A stretch of DNA of 64,000 nt from Ypsolopha sequella (GCA_934047225.1 OW203993.1:22272069-22336068); one strand, 5' to 3'; shown: positions 22,402 to 34,196, counted from the stretch's first letter. The notes: generated by a model not told the origin, from the letters alone. Program-made: numbers and translations.

Positions 22402-25400
22402 ATGCAGTTGGGTGCGGTTAACAATTGCATTGCAGTGACAGACAATCATCGGTTAAGTGTTACGGATTGGAATAGTAAACTACGTTTTTTAATCGATAGC
22501 GGTGCAAACGTAAGTACTTTACCGGTTAGTTGTGTTAAACCGCAAGATCGTCGTGAGTGCACATATAAATTATACGCAGCGAACAATACAGAAATTAAGA
22601 CTTATGGTGTGACTACAATGGAGCTAAATTTAGGTTTAAGGCGTGCATTCAAGTGGACATTTATAGTGTGTGATGTACCAAAGCCCATACTCGGAGCAGA
22701 CTTTTTAAGAACTCATAAGTTACTTATAGACTTGTATAATAGGAAATTAATTGATTTGGTGACTAATTTACGTACAGATGGTACGATAGTTGTTTATGAA
22801 GGTCCTTCTTCAATAAGTAGCATTCAGGATGAACATCCATATCGCGAATTATTAGAAGAATTTTCCGAAATTACGAAACCTGTGTCTTTTAAAGAAATAC
22901 CGTCGCATTCAGTTTTTCATCACATAGAGACAACCGGACCACCGGTTCATGCTAAAGCACGACCTTTGCCCCCAGATAGGTTTAATAAGGTCAGGGACGA
23001 ATTTAGGTTCATGCAAGAAATAGGTATATGTAGACCATCAAAAAGTGCTTGGGCGAGTCCTCTACACGTCGTGCCGAAGAAGGATGGCCAGATCAGGCCA
23101 TGCGGAGACTACAGGCAGCTCAACGCAATCACGAAACCAGACAGGTATCCAGTACCTCGGCTACAAGACTTCACGTATGGATTAGCAGGTAAAAAAATTC
23201 TCACACGTATAGATATTAATAGAGCCTATCATTTTATCAGAGTAGCACCCGAGGATGTAGAGAAAACAGCGATTATAACACCGTTTGGGCTATACGAGTT
23301 TACGCGTATGACGTTTGGACTTAGAAATGCTGCTCAAACTTTCCAAAGATTCATGAATAATACAGTTTTACAGGGTATAGAAGTAATACAGAATGAAAAG
23401 GGGGAGAAATCATGTCTTTTCGGGTACATTGATGACGTTATTCTAGCATCAGAAACAGAAGAACAGCACACGCAGCATCTCAGAAAACTTTTTGAACGTT
23501 TTAACGAGATTGGAATCACAATAAATTTAAGTAAATGCGTATTTGGACAAGCTAAAGTAAATTTTCTGGGGTATGAAGTTTCCACAGAAGGAATACGTCC
23601 TTTGGAGGACAAAGTCAAGGCTATCACTGAATACCCAAAACCGGAAACAGTTGAGCAGCTGAGACGATTTTTAGGAATGTTAAATTTTTACAGAGCGCAT
23701 CTACCAAAGGCAGTCGTACAGCAAGCAGAGCTGAACCAGTTTTTGCACAATACAAAGAAAAAGGACAAAACAAAGATTCCATGGAATGAGAAGGCAACGC
23801 AGGCTTTCGAGCAGTGTAAGGTAAGTCTTAAAAACGCCGTTACTCTGTCTCATCCGTTGGCCAATGTGGAATTATCTCTGATGACAGATTGCAGTGCAAA
23901 TTGTGCAGGCGCAGTTTTACAACAAAAGGTTGGTAATTACTGGAAACCATTGGGTTATTTTTCAAAGAAACTTTCAGCGGCACAGGAGAAATATAGTACA
24001 TATGATCGAGAATTATTGGCAATATACATGGCCGTAGTTTATTTCAGAAACATGCTAGAGGGTAGAGAGTTCACTATATTTACAGATCATAAACCCTTAA
24101 CATTTGCTTTTACAAAGATAGGTAGTAACAAAGAGAACCCAAGACGTACTAGGCAGTTATTGTTCATCAGCGAATTTACAACTTATATTAAACACGTGGA
24201 AGGTAATTTGAATCCCGTAGCGGATGCACTTTCTAGAATTGAAACCATAACATGCCCGTCAGCACTAGATTACAGCGAACTTGCGACAGCGCAGGAAACA
24301 GACACACACTTGCACAATTTACTGACAAAGCAGGACAGCAATGTACAGTTAAAGCAACTCAGGTTACCAGGTAGCGACAAATTAATTTATTGCGAAATAA
24401 GTACTAATAATGCCAGACCGTTTTTGACTGAAACTTTTAGGAAAACAGCTTTTGATTCTACACATAATTTTAGTCATCCAGGTAGTAAAACTACACGTAA
24501 GATGGTAGCGCAAAGATTTTTTTGGCCTAGCATGAATAAAGACGTAAGCCAATGGGCAAAATCTTGTATACAATGTCAGCGGAGCAAGGTAAATAGACAC
24601 ACAGTATCAGAAGTCGGAAGTTTTCCACCATGCAACAGATTCGAGCATATCCATATGGACATCGTTGGGCCACTACCAACAACTGAAGAGGGATACAGGT
24701 ATTTAGTAACAATCATAGACAGATATACCAGATGGGCAGAGGCAATTCCAGTAAAAGAAATCACGGCTGAAAAAATAGCCAGAGCCGTGTATGAAGGTTG
24801 GATTTGTCGTTTCGGAAGTTTTAGTAGAATGACAACAGATCAAGGAAGGCAGATGGAGAGTGAGTTATTCGCAGAGTTAATGAAATTATTAGGTATCAAG
24901 AAATTTAGAACCACTCCATATCATCCACAAAGCAACGGCAGCATAGAAAGGTGGCATCGTACGCTGAAAGCAGCGCTTACTGCTAGATTGAAGGCAAGTA
25001 CATCTTGGATACAAGAATTACCTACAGTTCTTCTAGGGTTAAGAGATTCAGGCAGGAGCGACTCAGGAATAAGTTCGGCAGAGATGATTTACGGACACAA
25101 TATTAAGCTACCAGGTGAATTTTTTCAAGAAGTAAGTACGCAGAGCAATGATCCTTTTACATATGTTGAGCAGTTACGCAAAATTATTAGAGAATTAAAG
25201 CCGCAATCGCGAACGTCGAGCGATTCCAGAAAGATTTTCGTGCATAAGGACTTACAGTCATGTTCACACGTTTTCATAAGAAATGATGCAGTTAAGAAAC
25301 CTCTAACACCTACTTATGATGGCCCATACCGCGTTTTAAGTAGAGAAAATAAGGTTTTTAAAGTACAGTTACCGAACAGACAGACGAACATTTCTATAGA

Positions 25401-25599
25401 TAGATTGAAACCAGCGTATACTTTATTTGAAAATGAGGATGTTCAAAATGAAAGCGATTTAGCAAGTCAAAATATTGAGAATCAAAACGTTTCAGTTCAA
25501 AGTCCGTTAGTACCTTTTGAGACACGTGATCAGCCAGAAATTAGAACATCACGCAGCGGTCGTGTGATTAAGAAACCAGTTAGATTTGCAGATTCGTAA
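22402..25599 (+). CDS. pol: Gypsy pol: protease, reverse transcriptase, RNase H, integrase
   Basis: 1065 residues, uninterrupted. Aspartic protease motif DSGA is at residues 32-35. Reverse transcriptase has YIDD at about 341-344. RNase H has TDCSANCAG near 495 and FTDHKPL near 560. Integrase has an HHCC zinc domain (H...H...C..C at about 690-732) and the DDE core: D in MDIVGPL (about 753), D in TTDQGRQ (about 813), E in SNGSIERWHR (about 851). A C-terminal chromodomain is not evident. All catalytic residues are present, so the element may be autonomous. The ATG is 12 nt after the gag stop and in the same frame, so separate initiation is an alternative to readthrough. Confidence 0.95.
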   Translation: MQLGAVNNCIAVTDNHRLSVTDWNSKLRFLIDSGANVSTLPVSCVKPQDRRECTYKLYAANNTEIKTYGVTTMELNLGLRRAFKWTFIVCDVPKPILGADFLRTHKLLIDLYNRKLIDLVTNLRTDGTIVVYEGPSSISSIQDEHPYRELLEEFSEITKPVSFKEIPSHSVFHHIETTGPPVHAKARPLPPDRFNKVRDEFRFMQEIGICRPSKSAWASPLHVVPKKDGQIRPCGDYRQLNAITKPDRYPVPRLQDFTYGLAGKKILTRIDINRAYHFIRVAPEDVEKTAIITPFGLYEFTRMTFGLRNAAQTFQRFMNNTVLQGIEVIQNEKGEKSCLFGYIDDVILASETEEQHTQHLRKLFERFNEIGITINLSKCVFGQAKVNFLGYEVSTEGIRPLEDKVKAITEYPKPETVEQLRRFLGMLNFYRAHLPKAVVQQAELNQFLHNTKKKDKTKIPWNEKATQAFEQCKVSLKNAVTLSHPLANVELSLMTDCSANCAGAVLQQKVGNYWKPLGYFSKKLSAAQEKYSTYDRELLAIYMAVVYFRNMLEGREFTIFTDHKPLTFAFTKIGSNKENPRRTRQLLFISEFTTYIKHVEGNLNPVADALSRIETITCPSALDYSELATAQETDTHLHNLLTKQDSNVQLKQLRLPGSDKLIYCEISTNNARPFLTETFRKTAFDSTHNFSHPGSKTTRKMVAQRFFWPSMNKDVSQWAKSCIQCQRSKVNRHTVSEVGSFPPCNRFEHIHMDIVGPLPTTEEGYRYLVTIIDRYTRWAEAIPVKEITAEKIARAVYEGWICRFGSFSRMTTDQGRQMESELFAELMKLLGIKKFRTTPYHPQSNGSIERWHRTLKAALTARLKASTSWIQELPTVLLGLRDSGRSDSGISSAEMIYGHNIKLPGEFFQEVSTQSNDPFTYVEQLRKIIRELKPQSRTSSDSRKIFVHKDLQSCSHVFIRNDAVKKPLTPTYDGPYRVLSRENKVFKVQLPNRQTNISIDRLKPAYTLFENEDVQNESDLASQNIENQNVSVQSPLVPFETRDQPEIRTSRSGRVIKKPVRFADS

Positions 25600-25835
25600 G
25601 CAAATATATAAATTATCTAGAGCAATGATTAAAGTACATAAAGAGTATTATTTTTAGTTTTGCATACAGTACATATTGTGAGGTTCAGTGATAAAGATTC
25701 AGTTTTTTGTAAAAGTCGTGTAAATATTTTGTGGTTAAAATTCCAAAAAATTTGTAAACCGCAAAGTAAAAACGAACAAGTTGTCATAGCACAGAATGGT
25801 GCAAACGAGTCAAGTAATTCGAAATTAGAAGAAAA

Positions 25836-25947
25836 AATGGAGATTTATGGAATTGTGATAGTAATAACAGTTATCATATTGTGTTTTTTATCAGTGTACG
25901 GTACGTATTATATACAAAGTGTAGTAATCATATGCGAAAGTGGTTAA
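25836..25947 (+). CDS. Possible small membrane peptide in the Gypsy 3' region
   Basis: An ATG at 25836 opens 36 codons with one strongly hydrophobic stretch (YGIVIVITVIILCFLSVYG). The same frame is open upstream to about 25660 without an ATG. It lies between pol and the 3' LTR, where env would sit in some Gypsy elements. It is far too short to be an env and may be chance. No family is recognised. Confidence 0.2.
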
Positions 25948-27511
25948 GAAAAGAATTAAGAGCGTCAACTTTGGAGAGTGCCCCACAGGCATTCCAAAAT
26001 ACGATGCAGCAACATGTATAGGACAAATTGAAACATAAAATCGAAAGTTTACGAAACGGTGACCATTGTATTAATTTTGTTTAAGGTACAAAGTAGTGAT
26101 CATACTAGAAAGTAGTTTTAAAGAATAGCTAAAGGTATTAGATTTGGGGAATGCGGATTAAGCAACTCAGATCTCAATGCAATAGCATGTGTAACGTAGA
26201 AATTATAAAATGAAATGTTAGGGTTCCGTGAGTTTATAACTCGAATATGAACCCGCGAGCTAAATGAAACTATAGATACGGGCAAGCCATATTTTAACCT
26301 GAACACTCTTCAAGTTGTTCCGAGCCCTCGGTGAATCGTAAAATGGCCTAGAGAGTATTTTTGCAAACTATCAAGTTATATTTTTTCTTTCCGCATTAAA
26401 GGGATCCTAGAGAGATTTCCGAAACTTAGATATTTTTTCTTTCTTTTCTTGTAGATTGTAATTTTTTAGTGTTTTATTATTGTCTTCAAGTGATTTATAA
26501 TGTCGATATACAGTCAGGTTAAGCAGGAAACGCTATCTGAATGACATCGAATTAGAGCAAATAAGCAAAGACGAATAAACAGGGTTCCGTAATAGAATGC
26601 AAATGTAGACCCTTGATGCAATGCGAAATTTATTTTTTATTTTTTGAATTTTATTGAATTTCTTGTGTATTATTTTAGGAAGATTATTGTGTATTGAAAT
26701 GTCATTTATGTTTGTAATTTGTGTAACTATAAAGCATGTAAGTTAAAAAGTCATGAATTTTCGCTTACATGACGTAAAGATATACTATTGGTATACTAGA
26801 TATTTTTCTAGCTTTTGGATTGATCACCAAAAAGTTATAAAATGTTTAGGATTCGGATAGATGTCAGGAAATGTATTTTTTGTGTTATGTAACAGTTTTG
26901 TGTTTGTATTTTTCCTCTATAAATTGTTTAAAGTTTTTTATAATAGCATTTTTTTTTCACATTATTATACTGTGTAAAGTCCAGTTATGAATTGTGTAGT
27001 TGAACAAATTGAAAATTTTCCATTATAGCACTATTTTTGATATTATAACACCGTTATTATGTTATTTTACTGTTTCGATATTCAATTGTTGTCTGTTAAT
27101 TTGGTATTCAATTCCAGAGTAATTTCTACAGAAGTTAGTGTTAAAGAGTTTTTCAGTTCTATATTCATTTTTTTTTGTATTGTTTTCTTAAAGAATCTTG
27201 TGTAATTTTATATTATAAAATAGTCTTTACATTATGGTACCGCACAATGTTGAAATTTTATTTCTTTGAAATTTATTTTCATTACAGCAAGATAAGAATT
27301 GCGTCAGCCAGTAGGCAGTTTCATGTTACGAGCTTGTGTTGTGTTTACAATTGTTTAAATGTCGAGTCAGATTATGATATTATTGCAACAGTGTATCAGA
27401 GTACAATCAGTATAGTATGTTTTGAAACATTTAGGTACAATCAATGAAAGATGTTTTTAGTTTGTTAAAAATTTTATTTTGAAAAATTTTTTTTTGTAGA
27501 AAGGGATGTAC
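25948..27511 (+). other. Gypsy 3' untranslated region
   Basis: AT-rich sequence between pol and the 3' LTR without a supportable gene. It is unusually long (over 1.5 kb). A purine run 'agaaagggatgtac' precedes the LTR but is a weak polypurine tract. Confidence 0.5.
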
Positions 27512-27705
27512 TGTGGAGTCATGAAATTGCTGATTATAGCAATAAGTAATTGCGCACGACTTATGGCAAGGCACGTAGCCACGCCAGTTCTCTTCCCGAC
27601 GTTGTGTAGTATCAACGTGTTTTCTTGTGTGGTTGTAGCCACTAGAATATATCGGACTATTAACAGCTAACCTGTGTTTCACTCAGTTAACACCCCAACC
27701 TGCCA
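27512..27705 (+). repeat. Gypsy 3' LTR
   Basis: Same 194-bp sequence as 20901-21094 by eye. Confidence 0.9.
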
Positions 27706-27711
27706 AAAAAG

Positions 27712-28174
27712 TATAAAAGCTAGACAAATGAAACTTATCGTGTTTAATAAGACTGCTTCCCACATGTTACCTTGAGAATTTGGTATCTCTAGTATTATCT
27801 AGACCGAAGCTATGAGGGTTCGAAAATATGACGAAACGCTTCGAGAAAAGATACGTAGTGCACCGCTTCCTTTGGCTCGTCTTGGCGGGGGGCACTATCG
27901 TGCCCCCAGATTAATTATTATTTTGTACGAGTCAAGTGCGAGTTATACTTTTGCACTATAGGTTCCGTACAAAATTGTTGAACAATATATTTATATACTA
28001 TGCAGCTAGTAAGTAAGTAAGCGCCAACTACATGCTGTATACTAACCGTAATTTCAGAAACTTTATATATTATATGATTAAAAAAGATTTTTTTATTTAT
28101 TTCTAACGTTAATACGCACTGCTTTCATAGTGATAGGCATTTAATCAAACAAATAAACTTTCTTTTTATAATAT
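27712..28174. other. Intergenic DNA with traces of dispersed repeats
   Basis: Contains 'tttgcactataggttccgtac' and 'gtacgagtcaagtgcgagtt', fragments of a repeat type I associate with Lepidoptera. No gene is seen. Confidence 0.35.
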
Positions 28175-30059
28175 TTATCCATAATCTTCATCTAACATGC
28201 TTATTTCCATTGGAGTAAATGAAATTTGTTTCTTAAGGACTAGTTTCCTAAGGCCCGTTATGTATGGTTCTGAAGACACCATAAGTCTGTGGAATGTATC
28301 TTCCAGTGCCATCGTTCTTGAACATTTTCTGGAGAATTTCTCCCTGTATTTTCTAACATCTTTGTTTCTACTTTCTTGCGCATCTTCGCTTAAAAATCCG
28401 TTAGCAATCCCCATACTATCGATTATAAGATACCCATTCATCACAAAAGCCGCTGTAATTCTTAAACAAAATATTTTGAACTTTTCTTAATTTTAATTAA
28501 AATTATACCCGCTCGATAACAGCTTTAATATCGTGTAGAAGCGATTGATAATATTCACGTACACCCCAGTTATTTCAGCAACCTCGTTTGCACGTAGAAA
28601 GAAAGCACGAGCTGTATTTCCATCTGTTGAAGTTCCACCGCCTTGTCTCGGTTTGTCCACATGCAAACCGAGCTTCTGCCAGAACTCTGTTTGAATCCTT
28701 CCATTTCATCTGCCACGATTTTCTTATCTTGTGCTTTCTTAACTTGCCATTTCGAAACCTTTAACTTATTTATGATAAGTGTAAAATCCACTCTGTTATT
28801 CTGATCCAGGCATGAAGTGAGGAAATGCCATATTCTAAATTATTATTATTATTTCATTTTTTTATTTTCCTTGATAGGCTTTTTGATACAGAATTGCAAT
28901 CTATTAAATCCTTTGAAGTAGCTTTGCACAGGTAGCAACGCTGAGCGAAAGTTTTTTCGGTCAAAGCATTCACCACCTTTCCATCGACCATTGTAAGATG
29001 GGTACGGAGTTTGTATTTCTACAATCTCATCACGTACCTTTTCTGCATAATCATTTCCTCTCCCTAAAATTGTAAAATTTTTCATTTGATCCTCGGAAAG
29101 TTTACCTTCATATTTGTAGTTTTACTATTGGATGTTTGCTAGTTAAATCTACGGCGTTTTAATATAACTTGATTGCTCCACAAGCTATTATCAAATTTAC
29201 AGCGATGTTTATTTCTGTATTTTGGCCATTTAAACTTTTTTTATTTTATTTAAGCAGCCACAGTCCACATCTCGTTTGTAGTTGGCGTGAGATTTTCAAT
29301 TAAATTTTTTACATCAGCGGCTTCTATTCTTGACGAATCAGCTGTCTCATGAGCTATTTGCAGCCTCAAAGGTCTACAGAGTCTCGGCGACGAAGGGCGC
29401 GGATTTTGCCAAATGAGCACTTTATTCATCGGACGTTTCCATGTTCTCAAACATCTGTTTGTATTAGGAATGGCTTCCAGATCCATCACATCCCCATATT
29501 GAACTAAGGTCTAAATTTTGCTTTTGATTATCCGTGATGGATTGTAGGACTTCATCGAGTGATTGTAGCAATCGTTGTGCTGTATGATTCAGCAAATGTT
29601 AAAAGAATACTTCAGCACATGATTCCGTAATCGCAGCAGGGTAACATTTTTTTTGGCTGCTGTAACGGATTCATAGTTTGGATACAGATTACAATTAATT
29701 TCCATAGCAGCGATCCGTAATGTATTATATTGATTTTTAGTGAGCTGCCCTTGTATTAAAGGCAGAGATTTGTCGGGTGAAAGAGAAGCATGTGGTTCTG
29801 ACACTATTTTTGGTGCATTGAAAGGGATATTTTTAGTCAAATTAGATTTTTTTACTTCACCGTGAGTCCGGTACTCCATTTGAGCAGCAAATAATAGTTC
29901 CGCAGGACTAAACTGTTTTCGGACATCTTCAGTCGTTTTGCGTTTGATGCGTGGGTGCGTAGCGTGCACACTCTTCAAAGTCCTTCGAAGGACGGCTAAC
30001 CGATCCACTGCTGCTTTTTCGAGCTGTACTCTGAACTGGGAAAGTGACGTACGCATCAA
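28175..30059 (-). pseudogene. Transib transposase (RAG1-related), degraded copy
   Basis: Read on the minus strand from 30059. The N-terminal part has FSPAELLFAAQM, LTKNQYNTLRI and NCNLYPNYESV. Next comes NPRPSSPRLCRPLRL...AHETA (29489-29250), then a cysteine pair region (CYLCKAT), LEYGISSLHAWIR near 28820, and the C-terminal LSEDAQESRNKD...SRKCSR...MVSSEPYI (28444-28175). These match the Transib family in order; Transib transposases are relatives of RAG1. The copy needs several frameshifts and stops to align (gaps near 29530, 29200, 28810 and 28500), so it is inactive. The C-terminal glutamate motif survives. The element ends were not identified. Confidence 0.8.
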
Positions 30060-30944
30060 ACCAATCCTTGTTCTTTTGATGACATCGCGAGAAGTTTCTA
30101 TGTGAATTTTAAATTCTCAATTTGTAGGTGGACGGTTTTCATATCTCTTAAAAGGTCTGTCACTCTTAGAGCGTTTTGTACTTTATCCCGCAAGTATCTA
30201 ATTTTTTCATCCTCTTTCGTAGAACTGCACTCCCTGTAGAAGCCTACAACGGTCCTTCTATTTAAGCAAATCTCTTCATAGTTTGATCTTCAAAAGAGCA
30301 AAAAAGTTATTGTAATTTATATTAAAAATTATCATCAATATCCATACATGTAATGAAAAAAGGAAGGGGGTGACTATCGATTATTAGAATTATTTTCTGT
30401 ATGTCCGTTTGTTCACGCAAATGCTCCCCATAAGAACTCACTTACCACTTACAAAACTTAACTACCCTAGTGCTATATAGAAATTATTTCAACAGATTTA
30501 TGGCCAAAGTGTGATCGTCAAATTAGAACATTACGTCGCGCCTTAAGTAGTAACCTTAATTCTTTAAAAGTGATTCAGAGATGAGGATAACTAAACAAAA
30601 CCTTATTATAAGTCCTATTTTATTATATTGGTACCTATCTATTACTAATTGTAATTAAACATTAATTTCACTGAAAGATTAATTTAAGAGTTCAACTTCA
30701 AAACTTATGAGGAAGAATCGAAGTAAAAGAGTGTTTATCCGACAGTCTTTATGTAAAATATATGATAGTTTACAGAACTAATTTTAGCTCTATGAATTAG
30801 TTAATCTTAGTGTCTTGAAAAGATTAGGAGACTAAAGATAGGTCTTTAGGTAGTTGAAAATTAAGATTAAAATAACTTTGAAGTGACATAACAGCTGTAA
30901 TTCGTGAAAAATCTTTTGTTGAATAAATTTTAGGATGACTTCAG
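30060..30944. other. Upstream region of the Transib remnant and intergenic DNA
   Basis: On the minus strand, 30290-30110 is open (CLNRRTVVGFYREC..., charged and helical-looking) and could be a lost N-terminal extension or exon. The rest is AT-rich and featureless. Confidence 0.3.
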
Positions 30945-31836
30945 ATGGCTGAACGTAAACTTCTCAACTGGCCACTAGGCAGAGCCATTTTATACTCTCC
31001 TCACGATGTTATGGCACGGATTCACGAAATTTCGTACGAAACCTTCATAAATACAGTGGCTAAGCTTAAACCAAAACTGACGGCCATCTGGGCTTCCACT
31101 TCTCACATCCCAGCTTCATTGAGAGAACAAACTCTTCATTCTGGGAAACGACAATCATCAGTTGATAACAATCCACTAACCGAACCCGAAGGTACCTAGA
31201 ACGGAAAAACCAGAAGTTCACGAAGACTTTTTTGAAAAGATGATGGATCTTTTAACATCTCAAACCCATAACATCGAGTCTATTACAAAAAGATTTGCAG
31301 TTATTGAATCAAAGACTGTCACAGAGAGCGACGAAGAATGTCCAAGCAAAGACGAACTTAAAAAGACCATTGAGTCTGCTACAGATAGTACCCACTTAGA
31401 CGACGAATGGCAAATTCCTCCACTATATCCGCTTAAACAAAATGAAAACATAAATACGCAATCGGCAGAGGAAACTCTGATTGTGTAAATCGCAGAAGCC
31501 TAGCGAAAACTTGTCGAGTTAAGATTTAAGACAGGGGAGGAAAACCCGTCTTCCCAATGTGACTTCTCGCCGGTCACAACGGAATCTGAGCCCAAGCTGG
31601 CTAAAGCAGATCCTCGTCTCGTGGACCAAGGTAAGAAGTGCCAAAGGCTAAATGAAGACGGATGGAAAAATATCCGATATGCTGACGTACAAAAAACACT
31701 AAACGCAACACCGGTTTTTAGTGATCTGAAAGTGAACAGTATCCTGGCTGCCAACGGGTATCTTGGCAAGCGTTGGCATACCTCAAAAAATTTGAACATT
31801 CTTCAATTTGTACCGAGATTTATGTTGATGTCATAA
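30945..31836 (+). pseudogene. Gag-like ORF remnant of a retroelement (possibly DIRS-like)
   Basis: Three open pieces: 30945-31199, 31240-31488 and, in the same frame as the second, 31500-31836, with a frameshift near 31200 and stops near 31486-31500. The last piece has VDQGKKCQRL-EDGWKNIRYADVQKTLNATPVF-LKVN, a segment I associate with gag-like first ORFs of tyrosine-recombinase (DIRS-type) retroelements in arthropods; this is from memory and tentative. The homology stops abruptly after about 31770. No reverse transcriptase or recombinase is adjacent. Confidence 0.4.
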
Positions 31837-31896
31837 TCTTTGTCATATCATACAAAGGTTTTATATTTTTCAAGGTATCTCAATTTGCTTGAAAAC

Positions 31897-32411
31897 TAGG
31901 GATGTAACGATTCCGATTCCGATACCGATATATCGGCATCGCCGATTACACACAACCGATATCAAACAGTTCGAAAAGTGCGTGGAAAGACAAAGCGCGC
32001 GCGCAGGCCTCAAAAAATTATTTGCGTAACAGATTATCTGCAAATAATTTGAAAAACTTTGTTTTCCTAACAAAAATCTGCCAAAGTTAACTTTAGTTAC
32101 TGACTTTATGTATCGGTTTATAACTTAGTATAATGATAATGACTTCCTTAATTAATTTAATTTATAATAAATACTTTGTTTCAATTTTGAGTAGACATTT
32201 TGATTTATTTATTTTTACAATTCTCAAGGTTGAATCTCCGTTAAGTATAGGTAAGTTTTATGCATAATAAAGACATACAAACACCCGAGGTACATACATA
32301 ATTATTTATTTGATTTATTATCTACTTTATTAGTATCGGTATCGCCGATTGTTTACTACAATAATCTGTATCGGTATCGTATCGGCAAGATTGTGTATCG
32401 TTACATCCTTA
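31897..32411. mobile_element. Non-autonomous hAT-type element, about 515 bp
   Basis: Ends are inverted: left 'tagggatgtaacgat', right 'atcgttacatcctta'. Both ends carry arrays of 'ccgatac/tcggtatcg' motifs. The TA(G/A)GGATGTAACGAT end is typical of some hAT elements as I recall. The putative 8-bp flanks 'ttgaaaac' and 'ctaaaaac' match at only five positions, so the element is old or the ends are slightly off. No ORF is visible. Confidence 0.65.
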
Positions 32412-32721
32412 CTAAAAACCTTTAATTTTACATTTACTGTTTCTCTTTTTTTTATCATAATCCACAAACTCCTTGTACCTTTTCTGCTCCTGCTTTCTTG
32501 CTGATATAGCATTTTAGACTGATATGTCTAATGTCGTATTTGTAAATTCAAAATCAGCCAGATGTGCGAAATAAAAATCATTCGTGGAACTTATGCGACC
32601 AACCCCTCCAGGCTTCCGTCGTTATCTGTATTTTCCATATACAGAGCCTGTACAATTTCAGGATAATTCACATAAGGGTTCGTCCACACGCCCGGCAACG
32701 TGCCGCTATCTCGCCTTATTG
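32412..32721. other. Intergenic DNA, weak coding traces on minus strand
   Basis: A lysine/glutamine-rich minus-strand stretch near 32440-32515 could be a decayed DNA-binding domain of a transposon protein. It is too short to assign. Confidence 0.2.
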
Positions 32722-33560
32722 CTATGTAAGTAATATAAGTATGAATATACACATAATTAGTTGCTTATTAGGGTTCCGTAGCCGAATGGCAAAAAGGGAA
32801 CTCTTTGTTTGTCCGTCACTACTGCAGGATCACAGCTTGGCATCCTACGGGGACAAAGGAAGTTATGCAAGAGAGGAGGAAGGGGTGGTCATAATTTGAG
32901 GGGGGGAGGCAAAAGTGGGGGATAAGAAAAATGGGGATGGGTAAAAATATGAGCCAAAACATAAATACATAATAATAAATATAAACAATGTTGGAAATTG
33001 TTGGCAAGTCGTGGGCACACCTGGTTGGATTATGATGAATGTTTCGGATAAAATGTGTATTTTAGAACGCATCTGACAGTTGTCTGTCGACTGTCTGGTT
33101 TTTTGTGTGGCCACACTGATTGCATCATCCAGCTGACATTCGAAATGTTTTGTGATCGGGAAGGATTCCGGGAATAATTTGGGTTTAAAAACGGGTTAAA
33201 CGGGTGTGAATATCCAGTAAACATATTTGTGGGATGGGTCGGAGCCTATTCTTGCCAGGAAAGCAAATTGGATACTGTTTTTGGCTTTATTGCATCATCT
33301 GTCAATCGGAGTGGACTTCCGTAAATTTATTTGTAAATTGTTTCGTTTTTGCGGTGAAAAGCATTTTGTGTACTCCCGGGAAGATTTGTGAGTGAGGGAC
33401 TCAAGTGGCTCTCTCCGGGGAGCTTCAGGACGATCACTTGACTTCATGCAGCACAAGGTGACGGCGTGCCTTTGCATTGAAAACTGGTGGTAAGTCTTAC
33501 GTATTCAGGGGACTGAGCTCAAGGGTTTTTAGAGACCGTTCACCACTAACACCAGTGTCT
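32722..33560 (+). repeat. Dispersed repeat family X, copy 1 (uninterrupted)
   Basis: About 840 bp containing 'attagggttccgtagccgaa', a G-rich patch at 32880-32945 and, at the right end, 'accgttcaccactaacaccagtg'. The whole sequence recurs in reverse orientation in three pieces at 42938-43035, 45555-45932 and 47400-47806, separated by two insertions. This copy therefore serves as the empty-site reference. I do not know the element class. Confidence 0.85.
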
Positions 33561-33706
33561 GCGAAGAAACGGGTTTCTGGAATTTGTATATGAGTTGTAG
33601 AATTTAAGTTTTTAGATTAAGCTGCCCGCGTGCCTCTGATGTCTCGCTGGTTGGAAGGTGTCCGTTCGTCAAGTGGGCATCTTTCTAAAACAATAAAACT
33701 CCACCC

Positions 33707-34060
33707 ATCCATCCATCAGCCTAGTTCGTCCACTGCTGGACATAAGCCTTTCCAGTACTTTGCCACTCCCGGGCGGTCATCCTGGAAGAATTGCCCATAC
33801 TCACACACGCTGGGCAGGCGAGTTGGTAAGAGCGGTGCCGGAACCCTCATACCAGTGACTCCGCTGCCCGTCACCAGTCTGTTCCATATAAGGCCCGGCT
33901 TTTAGGGAAGGATATACCGCCATCCATCGGTCCCAGGCACGGTGGGCCTTCTGGTTTTTTGCCTGTGAGCTGTCCTCTTACTCTCCCCCGAATTACTTCG
34001 AGGGGGGTTTCCAAGTAAGATGGTGGTACCTCCACAGTCGAGCCCGGCATCAGCTCTAAC
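33707..34060 (+). repeat. Dispersed SINE-like repeat, copy 2
   Basis: Same sequence and orientation as 17791-18150, with scattered substitutions and small indels. It lies just after a possible poly(A) signal 'caataaaact' at about 33690. Confidence 0.85.
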
Positions 34061-34196
34061 ACCTGTGATACTCATCTGTGTTTATTTTCCACTCAGCCAG
34101 CTTTCAATCCGTCGCACACTTGAAAATCATCCTGCAAAAAGGACTACCTCTGAAGAATTCCATCAACTTGCACAGAGCATAGTCAAATTATTTTAG

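Larger units (their letters stand above)
20901..27707 (+). mobile_element. Gypsy-type LTR retrotransposon, full length and young
   Basis: The element has 194-bp terminal repeats that I read as identical, a primer-binding-like site, gag, pol and a long AT-rich 3' region. LTR identity implies recent insertion. If the LTR is taken to end in '...tgccaaa', the flanks give a 4-bp duplication 'aaag' (20897-20900 and 27708-27711). With the canonical TG...CA ends the duplication is not exact. Confidence 0.9.

Noticed and set aside
20897..27711. Firm target duplication for the Gypsy element
   Set aside because: AAAG fits only if the LTR ends in CAAA; with TG...CA ends the flanks do not match. It is reported as ambiguous.
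27953..28174. 'gcactatagg' as a Transib left end for the 28-30 kb copy
   Set aside because: No inverted partner was found between 30.06 and 30.94 kb, and the motif belongs to a common dispersed repeat.
32819..33224. Several minus-strand ORFs of 60-83 codons in repeat X
   Set aside because: They overlap each other, differ from the copy at 47400-47760 by frame breaks and have low-complexity composition.
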